Origin: CAYQAJ01 sp964415245
GTDB taxonomy: Bacteria; Planctomycetota; Planctomycetia; Pirellulales; Pirellulaceae
NCBI GenBank assembly: GCA_964415245.1
Contig: CAYQAJ010000103.1
Span: 1-16,171 of the forward strand
Length of the DNA: 16,171 bases
Direction: 5' to 3'
In this document: positions 5,738 through 12,753 of the stretch, piece after piece
How the letters are laid out: each line of letters starts with the position of its first letter
Numbering within the stretch: position 1 is the first letter of the stretch
Notes under the pieces: model-generated
What the model was told of the DNA's origin: nothing
Seen by the model: only the letters and a program-made list of their open reading frames with translations
The model's database searches: none
Translations under genes and position numbers: made by a program

Positions 5738-7363
5738 CTACTGCTCGACCTTCTCTATCCGCACAGTCAGCTTGCCCGCGTTGTCGGCCAGATCGCCGGC
5801 CGATTCGTTGATCCGCAAGTACAGCGTGCCGCTGCGCTCGATGAACATCTCGCGTGCAAGTCCAATCGGCTGCGGCAATCCCAGCGCACTGACAGTGCTG
5901 CCGTCGAAGTCATCGTCGTGCACCGCGGCCAGCAGCATGCCCAGCGGTCGGCCACGATCGTAGCGAATCGTCACGCCTCCCGGCTCGCACCACCACACGA
6001 CCGGCTCGTCGGCCACCTGGTATCGGCCCGAAGCGGTGAGACGATACGAGCCGCCCTCTTCAAGCAAGATGCCCGACGATTGCCAACCACGATCGGCGGC
6101 GATTTCGACAACCGCTCCCTCGGCCACGAGCGGCGCACCTTTGCGAAAGTCGATCGCCGCCCGGGCCACGTCGTATCCGTAATCGACGTTCATCACGAAT
6201 AACTGCCACTCCTCCTCGACCTGGGTCCACGGCGTATCGACCAGCGCGGCAAATCGCCGGGCAAACCGGTCGGCGTCGAACGCCAGGTACTGGCGCATGT
6301 GGTGGAATGCGTCGCGATATCGCGGGTGCTTCTCGAAAAACTCGGCCGCTCCCCAGCACCAGCCGTACGGCTCGTTTTGCCGATGGGCCTCGGGTCCGTA
6401 TCGCATGATCTGCACCAGCGACATGCCGCGGCCGGCATCGTACTCGTCGCGGATGACCTTGATGCGACCCCAGTAAGGCGCGTCGTCGCGGGTGGGGGGC
6501 ATGTAGCCGAGTTCGAGCGTGCCGTCCTGCCAACGATGCGTGCCCAGTAATTCGGCTAGTCCCTCGAAGTACCAAGGCGGACCCGACCCGCCGACGTGGG
6601 CCATCATGAAGCCGTGCGTTCCCTCGTGCAGCAGCAAGTGGCGACGGTAATAGGCGCTCGGCTGTTCGTAGAGCCACAGCTCGCTGCCGCGCTGAAACCC
6701 GTTGAGGAACGGCGGCAGATTGTCGGGGAACAGCCCGGCCGCGTGGAATCGCTGCTTCTCCTTGATGAGGTAGGCATTCAGTCGCCAGTCGTCAACTCGA
6801 TCGACGGGCACGTCGAAATACGCGCACCACTGCGGCACGGCCAGGTCGAACACGCGCGGCAGCGAGTCGACTTCGTCGCCCTCGGGCAGATCGGTGTAGA
6901 GCACCAAGTGCTTACCCTCGATCTTGCGGATGCCGGCTTGCGACGCGGCCGTCTCGTCGACTTTCGGTGGAGGCGGAATCTTCGTCCGTGGCGAATCAGT
7001 GGATCCGACACCGCCATTGGCCGCACCAGGTTCTTCGTCCGACTCGAGCAGGTCGGCCAGCGAGCGACGAGGTTCGCGTTCGGGCGGCTGCGAGGTGTTG
7101 GCTGCCGAGCTGGTGTCGTTACCGGTCTGCGAGGCAGCGCCCTGCGCCGAACCGCCGCGGTTGCTCGATGTTCGCGGAGCCGACTTGTTGGCAGTGTTGC
7201 CCGACGATGCGAACTTGTCGTTCGACGCCGCTCGTCGGTCCGCGCCGCTTTTGTTCGCGCCGCTTGTGTCGACGTTACCGCCAGAGCAACCCGCAACGGC
7301 AACCGCGAAGACCGAGGTTGCTACAAGCACGATGGTAAGAACGATGATCCGCGATCCGCGCAT
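5738..7363 (-). CDS. Lipoprotein with HExxH zinc-peptidase domain and C-terminal LecA/PA-IL-like domain
   Basis: The call is 541 residues. The segment MRGSRIIVLTIVLV...AVAGCSGG is a lipoprotein signal with Cys26 as lipidation site, which favours the ATG at 7363 over the in-frame ATG at 7426. A long Ser/Asn/Gly/Pro-rich linker (about 27-140) leads to the peptidase domain. HEGTH (246-250) with Glu268 in WYFEGLAE, 18 residues on, fits a gluzincin (clan MA) zinc site: two His, one Glu ligand and catalytic Glu247. The C-terminal domain (about 415-538) has the spacing of PA-IL galactose lectins: GW (426-427), ASGRY (445-449), a glycine-rich middle and a final TLYLRINESAGDLADNAGKLTVRI that resembles the LecA calcium and sugar loop. 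Metallopeptidase function and sugar binding are both inferred, the first more firmly. The substrate is unknown. Confidence 0.8.
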   Translation of the reverse strand: MRGSRIIVLTIVLVATSVFAVAVAGCSGGNVDTSGANKSGADRRAASNDKFASSGNTANKSAPRTSSNRGGSAQGAASQTGNDTSSAANTSQPPEREPRRSLADLLESDEEPGAANGGVGSTDSPRTKIPPPPKVDETAASQAGIRKIEGKHLVLYTDLPEGDEVDSLPRVFDLAVPQWCAYFDVPVDRVDDWRLNAYLIKEKQRFHAAGLFPDNLPPFLNGFQRGSELWLYEQPSAYYRRHLLLHEGTHGFMMAHVGGSGPPWYFEGLAELLGTHRWQDGTLELGYMPPTRDDAPYWGRIKVIRDEYDAGRGMSLVQIMRYGPEAHRQNEPYGWCWGAAEFFEKHPRYRDAFHHMRQYLAFDADRFARRFAALVDTPWTQVEEEWQLFVMNVDYGYDVARAAIDFRKGAPLVAEGAVVEIAADRGWQSSGILLEEGGSYRLTASGRYQVADEPVVWWCEPGGVTIRYDRGRPLGMLLAAVHDDDFDGSTVSALGLPQPIGLAREMFIERSGTLYLRINESAGDLADNAGKLTVRIEKVEQ

Positions 7364-7738
7364 GCTGCACCCGACCAGCGGTTTCAGCCGATAATCGGCG
7401 GCGGTCCGCGATGTGCGAAAGTACATGTTGTGCCTTTGTCGTCGGCGGCAGGTCGTTTCACCTATTCTACGATGTTTTGCACGTTCCGAGAAAGTCTGCT
7501 GAGAAGGTGTCTCAACAGTCCGCGAGGCGCCCGTTTCTCGCTGTTCCCGCTTTCGGTCAGTCGATGTGAGTCCCCGCTTCTCGTTGAACCATGGGAGCGC
7601 TCACCGGCTAACCACGACTCGGGAGTCCATCCGGTTGAAGCAGGTAAGCGCCCCTTCTACAATCGCGACAGGCCCGGCGCGAAGGGAAGGGAATAGGCAC
7701 TCTCTGTGCGCGTTCGGCGCAGCACGAAGGATCAGGTC
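7364..7738. other. Divergent intergenic region between the lipoprotein and the MBL-fold hydrolase
   Basis: These 375 bases contain no believable gene. On the minus strand TAGAAT (7469-7464) could be a -10 hexamer for the lipoprotein gene, but no good -35 is at the right distance. A small hairpin, TGAGA/TCTCA around AGGTG, lies at 7500-7514. The right part is plain GC-rich sequence. Confidence 0.5.
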
Positions 7739-7741
7739 ATG
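7726..7741 (+). promoter_or_regulatory. Ribosome binding site deciding the start of the MBL-fold gene
   Basis: AAGGA lies about eight bases before the ATG at 7739. The longer in-frame option, a GTG at 7706, has no such site, so the shorter 260-residue protein is preferred. Confidence 0.65.
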
Positions 7742-8521
7742 CTCGAGCGGAAGCCGGTCTTCCCGGGAGTCATCGAGATCAACTTCCAGGCCGGGCACGT
7801 GCTGGGCTGCAACGTGTACCTGGTGTTCGACCGCGACGAGTGGATCCTGATCGACATCGGCTACGAGGAAACAGTCGAGGAACTGATTGAGCTGGTGCGA
7901 CAGCTCGACTTTCCGCTCTCGCAGTGCAAGATGCTGGTGGCCACGCACGCCGACGTCGACCACGTGCAGGGAATGGCCAAAGCCAAGCAGCTTCTGCGCA
8001 CCGAGGTCGTGGCCCATCCCAAAGCAATCGGCCCGCTGGAGTCGGGCGACAAGCTGCACACGTTCGCCGAGATCGAGGCGCAGAACATTCACATGGAGAT
8101 GCCGCCGGTCAAGATCGACCGCGCGATCAAGGAAGGGGACGCGATTCGAGTGGGCGGCCTCAAGCTCGATGTGTGGCACACCCCCGGCCACACCGACAGC
8201 CAGCTTTCGTTTCGCCTGGGCGACTTGCTCTTCAGCGGCGACAACATCTATCGCGACGGCTGCGTGGGGGCCATCGACGCCCATCATGGCAGCGACCTGA
8301 CCGATTTTCTCAAGTCGCTCACGCGCATCCGCGAAAGCGACGTCAAGTGGCTCTTGCCCAGCCACGGGCCGATCTTCGCCAAGAATAACGCGCTGATCGA
8401 TAAAACGATCGCCCGCCTCAAGACCTACCTGCACATGGCGGACTTCGGCACGTGCGCGGTAGACTGGCCGTTGATGGACGAGTGGGAGCGCGAAGTCGCG
8501 GAAGGGAAATTGCCGCATTAG
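7739..8521 (+). CDS. Metallo-beta-lactamase-fold hydrolase
   Basis: This is a 260-residue, probably cytosolic protein with the full MBL-fold metal signature and no signal peptide. THADVDHVQG (69-78) supplies His70, Asp74 and His75. Canonical members have His at position 72, here Asp, a variant seen in many MBL-fold hydrolases. HTPGHTDSQL (147-156) supplies His151, SGDNIYRDG (166-174) the bridging Asp168, and LPSHGPIF (206-213) His209. Overall it resembles glyoxalase II-type hydrolases, but the substrate cannot be read from the sequence. A good AAGGA site sets the start at 7739. The PQQ-like gene follows on the same strand after 80 bases, most of them a dispersed repeat, so co-transcription is possible but not shown. 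Confidence 0.88.
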   Translation: MLERKPVFPGVIEINFQAGHVLGCNVYLVFDRDEWILIDIGYEETVEELIELVRQLDFPLSQCKMLVATHADVDHVQGMAKAKQLLRTEVVAHPKAIGPLESGDKLHTFAEIEAQNIHMEMPPVKIDRAIKEGDAIRVGGLKLDVWHTPGHTDSQLSFRLGDLLFSGDNIYRDGCVGAIDAHHGSDLTDFLKSLTRIRESDVKWLLPSHGPIFAKNNALIDKTIARLKTYLHMADFGTCAVDWPLMDEWEREVAEGKLPH

Positions 8522-8559
8522 CGTCGCCTGTCCCGAAGATCGGCGGTTCCGCGGTGGCG

Positions 8560-8612
8560 GCAAATCCCAAATCTCAAACCACAAATCACAAACAAGCTCC
8601 AATGTCGAAACT
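8560..8612. repeat. GATTTG-type intergenic repeat, copy B, overlapping a start codon
   Basis: AAATCCCAAATCTCAAACCACAAATCACAAACAAGCTCC-type sequence runs from 8560 and shares, in reverse complement, the string TTGTTTGTGATTTG with the copy at 4222-4276. The likely start codon of the PQQ-like gene (8602) lies at its edge, so the repeat supplies the first codons and the leader of that gene. Confidence 0.65.
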
Positions 8613-10002
8613 CCAAACGGTCGGTTTTCGTGGACCTTCTACGGCAAGACGTCCAAATCGCCTGACTGCGTCGGCTTTTGCAATCCGCTGCGTCTTGGCC
8701 CTGTGCGCGGCTGCGGCGATGTGCGCATCGGCCGCTCGGGGCGATGATTGGCCCCAGTGGCGCGGACCCAATCGCGACGGTGTGTGGCGCGAGTCGGGCC
8801 TCGTCGAAAAGTTCGACAAGCCGCAGATCGACATCGTCTGGCGGCAGCCGATCGGCCCTGGTTACAGCGGCCCAACGGTGGCCGACGGCCGCGTGTTCAT
8901 TACCGATCGGCAAAGCGAGCCCGAGCAGATCGAGCGAGTTCACTGTTTCGACGCCGCGACGGGCGAGCCGCAGTGGTCGTACCAGTATGCGTGCCGCTAC
9001 GAGGGGATTGGGTACACGGCCGGTCCGCGGGCGTGCGTCACCATCGACGAAGGGCGGGCGTTCGCCCTGGGGGCGATGGGAAACTTGCACTGCCTCGACG
9101 TGACCGACGGCAATGTCATCTGGAAGCGCGACCTCAACGCCGAATACCACATTCGCTCTGAGAAGCGCGTCGAGAACCGCATGCCCATGTGGGGCATTGC
9201 TGCCGCGCCGTTGGTGGTCGGAGACCTCTTGGTGCTGCACATCGGCGGCAGCGACGGCGCCTGCGTCGTGGCGCTCGACAAGCGCACGGGCGAAGAAAAG
9301 TGGCGGGCACTGAACGACCGCGCGCAGTATTCGGCGCCGATTCTCATCGAACAGGCGGACCGACAGGTGATCGTCTGCTGGACCGGCGACAACGTGGCGG
9401 GGCTCGACGCGGCCACGGGCGAGGTGCTGTGGCGCATCACCATGAAGCCCAAGAGCATGCCCATCGGCATTGCCACGCCGATTGTCGAGGGGAACCGCTT
9501 GTTTGTCACGTCGTTCTACGACGGCTCGCTGATGCTGGAGTTGGGGCAGGATCGACTCACCGCGAAGGTGCTGTGGCGCCGCGTTGGGCCGAGCGAGCAG
9601 GAGACCGAGGCGCTGCACTCGATCATCAGCACGCCGCTGATGGTCGGCGGCTACCTGTACGGCGACGACAGCTACGGCGAGCTGCGGTGCCTCGAGGCGG
9701 CGACGGGCGAGCGAATCTGGGAAGATCAAACCGCCACGCCCCGCGACCGCTGGAGCAACATCCACTTCGTGCAAAACGGCGACCGCGTGTGGATGTTCAA
9801 CGAGCGGGGCGAGCTGATTATTACCCGGCTTTCGCCCAAGGGCTTCGAGGAAATCAGCCGAGCCAAACTCATCGAGCCCACGACCGATCAGCTCGAACGG
9901 CGCGGCAAAGGGGTGTGCTGGTCGCACCCAGCGTTTGCCAACCGGCACGTGTTCGCCCGCAGCGATAAGGAGATCGTTTGCGCGAACCTTGCGGCGGAGT
10001 GA
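8602..10002 (+). CDS. Secreted PQQ-binding-like beta-propeller protein
   Basis: The protein has 466 residues from the ATG at 8602. A signal peptide follows a long basic start (cleavage near ARG before DD, about 47/48), then DDWPQWRGPNRDG (48-60), a signature of planctomycete PQQ-like propellers. Blade repeats recur through the chain: ERVHCFDAATGEPQWSYQ (111-128), NLHCLDVTDGNVIWKRD (161-177), CVVALDKRTGEEKWRAL (221-237), NVAGLDAATGEVLWRIT (264-280) and ELRCLEAATGERIWED (360-375). This x-LDxxTGxxxW pattern is the WD40-like PQQ/BamB repeat. No quinoprotein dehydrogenase catalytic residues were recognised, so a scaffold or binding role outside the cytoplasm is likelier than a PQQ enzyme. The frame stays open upstream to 8452 through the repeat and the previous gene's end. 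The ATG has no clear ribosome site, so the exact start is uncertain. It converges with the DUF368 gene. Confidence 0.9.
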   Translation: MSKLQTVGFRGPSTARRPNRLTASAFAIRCVLALCAAAAMCASAARGDDWPQWRGPNRDGVWRESGLVEKFDKPQIDIVWRQPIGPGYSGPTVADGRVFITDRQSEPEQIERVHCFDAATGEPQWSYQYACRYEGIGYTAGPRACVTIDEGRAFALGAMGNLHCLDVTDGNVIWKRDLNAEYHIRSEKRVENRMPMWGIAAAPLVVGDLLVLHIGGSDGACVVALDKRTGEEKWRALNDRAQYSAPILIEQADRQVIVCWTGDNVAGLDAATGEVLWRITMKPKSMPIGIATPIVEGNRLFVTSFYDGSLMLELGQDRLTAKVLWRRVGPSEQETEALHSIISTPLMVGGYLYGDDSYGELRCLEAATGERIWEDQTATPRDRWSNIHFVQNGDRVWMFNERGELIITRLSPKGFEEISRAKLIEPTTDQLERRGKGVCWSHPAFANRHVFARSDKEIVCANLAAE

Positions 10003-10117
10003 CGATCGCCGCGCGTTTAGCCCCGAGCCATCGGCGACGGCGCGGCGCAAGTGCAGAGTGCGGAATGCAGAACAGGGGCACGTTGTGGCAGCGGTGCCAA
10101 TCCCCAATCCCCTCTGG

Positions 10118-10137
10118 ATTCCCGTCTGCGCGGGAAT
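10118..10137. repeat. ATTCCC-type palindrome, copy 1
   Basis: ATTCCCGTCTGCGCGGGAAT has 7-base arms (ATTCCCG and CGGGAAT). It lies between the convergent PQQ-like and DUF368 genes and is followed by GACGAC. It resembles the widespread ATTCCC/GGGAAT repeats such as neisserial dRS3. It could act as a terminator from either side. Confidence 0.7.
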
Positions 10138-10149
10138 GACGACTTTCTC

Positions 10150-10172
10150 CGCGTCGCCGTGTCACCGCGTCA
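10150..10172. repeat. GACGCGG short repeat, minus orientation
   Basis: CGCGTCGCCGTGTCACCGCGTC is the reverse complement of GACGCGGTGACACGGCGACGCG. Related strings occur at about 3211-3246 and 11485-11508, always beside a palindromic repeat. Confidence 0.5.
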
Positions 10173-10182
10173 GGGCGCCGGG

Positions 10183-10206
10183 TTCCCGCCTGCGCGGCAG
10201 TGACGA
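10183..10206. repeat. ATTCCC-type palindrome, copy 2 (degenerate)
   Basis: TTCCCGCCTGCGCGGCAGTGACGA keeps the left arm, loop and flanking TGACGA of the copy at 10118. Its right arm reads CGCGGCAGT where copy 1 has CGCGGGAAT. It ends seven bases before the stop of the DUF368 gene. Confidence 0.55.
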
Positions 10207-10212
10207 ATTCGT

Positions 10213-11211
10213 CTAGTCGCGCGGGGTTGGCGATCCGGTCGTGAACAAACCCCGCCGGCTGCCGCCGACCAGCCGATCGACGACCAGCACCAACAACATG
10301 GCCACCAACACGACGGCGATGGCCGACAGTTCTTCCAGGCGCCATGTCCCGGGCCAATGCGGCTGGAACACCTTGTGTTTCCACTCCGCGGTTCCGGGAG
10401 TCGTGTCGATCTGAAACGGCCACAGCTTGGGCAACGCGCCGAACATCAGTCCGCACAGAAACGACATCGTGGCCGAGCGGTACTTTGTCAGCAGCCACCG
10501 CAGCACCTTGCTGTACAGCACCAGGCTGATGGCGCAGCCCGAGCCGAACACAAGCACGGTCACCAGCGACTGTCCGACGTTTTCGCCCTGCCACACCTGT
10601 CGCGGAATGTCGGTCAGGTACACGTATACGCCCAGGATCAGCAGCATCATGGCCCCGCTGATGCCCGGCAAGATCATGGCGCAAATGGCGATCGAGCCGC
10701 AGATAAAGAGGTAAACCAGGCTGGGGTCGTTTGCCGCGGTGGGCTGCATCAACGAAACGGCCAGCGCCAGAGCGGCTCCGCACAACCCCAGCCCGATATA
10801 GCCGATTCCCGTGGCCAGCGTTCGGGAGCGGATCCACATGCTCACCACGATGGCCGAGGCCAGAATCATGCCGAAAAACGCGGCCATGGTCAGCGACCGC
10901 GTGCCGCCATGCGTGAGCAGGTAGTTCATGGCCACGGTCATGGTCAGAAAGCCGACAGCGATTCCCGACGCCAGCACCAGCAGGAATCGCAGATCGACAT
11001 GGGCCGCCGCCTGCCGCCACTCGCGCCGCACCAACAGGCGAAGAAGCTGCCGGTCGAAATGGCTGATGGCCGTGACCAGGCGTTCGTAAATGCCCAACAC
11101 GAGCGCCACCGTTCCGCCCGACACGCCCGGAACGACGTCGGCGGCGCCCATGCAGACTCCTCGCGCGGCGATTAGCGCATCGTGCCGAAGGGAATTCGAC
11201 GTATGGAGCAC
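10213..11211 (-). CDS. popT: DUF368 / PopT-family polyprenyl-phosphate transporter
   Basis: This is a 332-residue polytopic inner-membrane protein. Two related motifs mark the family: GAADVVPGVSGGT (22-34) and MILPGISGAMMLLILGVY (179-196), the paired re-entrant motifs of an inverted-repeat fold. About eight hydrophobic segments can be seen (around 26-48, 76-98, 108-126, 134-154, 165-181, 185-199, 216-240 and 295-312). DUF368 proteins were linked experimentally in other bacteria to returning undecaprenyl phosphate across the membrane for cell-wall synthesis; that function is carried over by family. The start is a GTG at 11211 with no strong ribosome site. Starting later would remove part of the first motif's helix. 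It converges with the PQQ-like gene and is divergent from ispE, across 535 bases of repeats. Confidence 0.88.
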   Translation of the reverse strand: MLHTSNSLRHDALIAARGVCMGAADVVPGVSGGTVALVLGIYERLVTAISHFDRQLLRLLVRREWRQAAAHVDLRFLLVLASGIAVGFLTMTVAMNYLLTHGGTRSLTMAAFFGMILASAIVVSMWIRSRTLATGIGYIGLGLCGAALALAVSLMQPTAANDPSLVYLFICGSIAICAMILPGISGAMMLLILGVYVYLTDIPRQVWQGENVGQSLVTVLVFGSGCAISLVLYSKVLRWLLTKYRSATMSFLCGLMFGALPKLWPFQIDTTPGTAEWKHKVFQPHWPGTWRLEELSAIAVVLVAMLLVLVVDRLVGGSRRGLFTTGSPTPRD

Positions 11212-11456
11212 TTTTGATGGTTCCCGTGTCTGTCCCAGCGGCGCGAGTCGAGCGGGAATGCACTATGCCGCACCGATGTTCCGCCGGTCCGAGTATCCAA
11301 TCATAGCTTTTGCTGCGGAACGGCGCGACACCAACCACGCCGAGTTCCGGCCTTTGACCGTCGTCCGTCGTCAGTTGCTGGTTGCCGGCGATCGGTCGTC
11401 TGTGCTCGTCCGTGCCTGTCCGTGTTAACATCACCGCCGCGCGCGGCGACATTGTC

Positions 11457-11476
11457 ATTCCCGCGCAGGCGGGAAT
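11457..11476. repeat. ATTCCC-type palindrome, copy 3
   Basis: ATTCCCGCGCAGGCGGGAAT has perfect 8-base arms (ATTCCCGC and GCGGGAAT) around GCAG, preceded by GTC. It is inverted relative to the copy at 10118 and, like it, sits next to a GACACGGC-type stretch. Confidence 0.75.
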
Positions 11477-11584
11477 CCAGGGAAGTGGCGCGGCGACACG
11501 GCAACGCGCCGGCGCGACGAAGCAAGATAGGAACTCCAGGTAGTCTCTGGAACAATGCCGACATCCCCATGGGATCGCACCTAG

Positions 11585-11612
11585 TTGACCGCTTTGGTGC
11601 CGTCGGTAGAAT
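11585..11612 (+). promoter_or_regulatory. Sigma-70-like promoter for ispE-spoVG
   Basis: TTGACC (11585-11590) is separated by 16 bases from TAGAAT (11607-11612). Each hexamer matches the consensus at five of six positions, the best promoter match I found in the window. Transcription would start near 11619 and give a leader of about 128 bases before the ispE ATG. Confidence 0.45.
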
Positions 11613-11746
11613 CGACAATTGGGGTAGAGCGCTGAAGCGTCCATCTCGCCCGTTACATCGATTGACGCGAAGTGCTTGCGAGTGGGTGAGTGGGCAGAGC
11701 ATACGAACGACGGCAATCTGCGCCGTTACGCGGAGCGCCGGCACCC

Positions 11747-12685
11747 ATGTATCTGCGTCGACTTGGTCCGACCGTTCACGTCCTTGCGCCGGCCAAGGTA
11801 AATCTGTTTTTCGACGTGCTCAGGCGGCGGCCCGACGGCTATCACGACGTAAACACGTTGATGTCGGCCGTCACCCTGTTTGACACACTGCAATTGACGC
11901 CCCAAGCGGACGGCTGCGTGCGGCTGGAGTGTCGTTGGGCGTTGGGCTATCAAGCGCGGCAGGTGGGAACCGATGGAAGCGCGGCGCTCCCCGCTGAACG
12001 CGACAACATTGTCTGGCGGGCGATCGAGCTATTTCGCCAGCGAGCGGGCATTGAGTCGGGGGTGTTAGTACGCCTCGTGAAACGAATCCCGGTCGAAGCA
12101 GGGCTAGGCGGCGCTTCGAGCGATGCGGCCGCCGCCCTGGTGGCGGCCAACGAGTTGTGGCAGACGGGCTGGTCCCGCGAGCGGCTGGCCGACTTGGCAG
12201 TGGAACTGGGGAGCGACGTGCCATTTTTCCTCGCCGGTGGTTCGGCAGTATGCACGGGGCGGGGCGAGCGAGTCGAGCCGACTGCGATGGCCAGATTGCA
12301 CCTGGTGTTGGTGAAGCCGCCGTTTGGCATGTCGACTGCTGAGGTGTACCGGCAATGCCAGTCGGCGGGCACGGCAGCGTCGAACATTGAACCCATGCTC
12401 GAAGCCGCACGGCGAGGCGACGTGGCGACCGTGGGAAAGAAGCTGGTGAATCGACTGCGGCCGACGGCCGAGAGCCTGGTGCCGCGGCTGGGCGAAGTTG
12501 GTCGACGCATGGCGGAGGTCGGTGGCTGCGGGAGCGAGATGAGCGGCAGCGGTTCGGCGTGGTTCACCGTTTGTCGGCATGTGCGGCACGCCCGACGAAC
12601 GGCCGGCCGGCTCGCAGCCCAAAAACTGGGAACAACCTGGTGCGTGGCGACCGCGCGGGTTCCGGGCGGGGGAGGCGGACCCTGA
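11747..12685 (+). CDS. ispE: 4-diphosphocytidyl-2-C-methyl-D-erythritol kinase
   Basis: This 312-residue cytosolic GHMP-family kinase phosphorylates CDP-methylerythritol with ATP in the MEP pathway to isopentenyl diphosphate. The substrate-binding strand reads LAPAKVNLFFDVLRRRPDGYHDV (13-35), with Lys17 and Asn19 in the AKxN motif. The ATP-binding loop PVEAGLGGASSDAAAAL is at 115-131, and GSDVPFFL (155-162) carries catalytic Asp157. The third GHMP motif, EMSGSGSAWF, is at 264-273. Length is normal for the family. The ATG at 11747 has a GGAG site about eleven bases upstream. The C-terminal VPGGGGGP is unremarkable low-complexity sequence. spoVG follows after 65 bases on the same strand, so the two are probably one transcript. 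Confidence 0.95.
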   Translation: MYLRRLGPTVHVLAPAKVNLFFDVLRRRPDGYHDVNTLMSAVTLFDTLQLTPQADGCVRLECRWALGYQARQVGTDGSAALPAERDNIVWRAIELFRQRAGIESGVLVRLVKRIPVEAGLGGASSDAAAALVAANELWQTGWSRERLADLAVELGSDVPFFLAGGSAVCTGRGERVEPTAMARLHLVLVKPPFGMSTAEVYRQCQSAGTAASNIEPMLEAARRGDVATVGKKLVNRLRPTAESLVPRLGEVGRRMAEVGGCGSEMSGSGSAWFTVCRHVRHARRTAGRLAAQKLGTTWCVATARVPGGGGGP

Positions 12686-12738
12686 CGGAAACAGAGGCAG
12701 CTTGAACGAGATTGCGTTACGGACATCGACCGAGCGCA

Positions 12739-12753
12739 AGGAGGAACACCATG
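12739..12753 (+). promoter_or_regulatory. Strong ribosome binding site of spoVG
   Basis: AAGGAGG at about 12738-12744 lies six bases before the ATG at 12751. It is the best Shine-Dalgarno match in the window and rules out the in-frame ATG at 12712. Confidence 0.75.

Larger units (their letters stand above)
11212..11746. other. Long repeat-rich intergenic region between popT and ispE
   Basis: These 535 bases hold no convincing gene. From left to right I see a plain GC-rich stretch; CGTCGTCCGTCGTCAGTTG-type short repeats (about 11355-11385); CTCGTCCGTGCCTGTCCGTG-type repeats (about 11404-11424); an ATTCCC palindrome (11457-11476); a GACACGGCAACGCG stretch (about 11485-11508); and a good promoter-like site (11585-11612) facing ispE. 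The ispE frame is open back to 11690, but the added 19 codons look like leader sequence. Confidence 0.6.

Noticed and set aside
8518..10107. 529-codon minus-strand open frame opposite the PQQ-like gene
   Set aside because: The plus strand has repeated propeller blades and a signature motif, and the antisense product has no family features. It also runs through the dispersed repeat at 8560-8612.
9869..11716. 615-codon minus-strand open frame covering popT in another frame
   Set aside because: It crosses several intergenic repeats and overlaps popT, whose frame has transmembrane segments and both DUF368 motifs.
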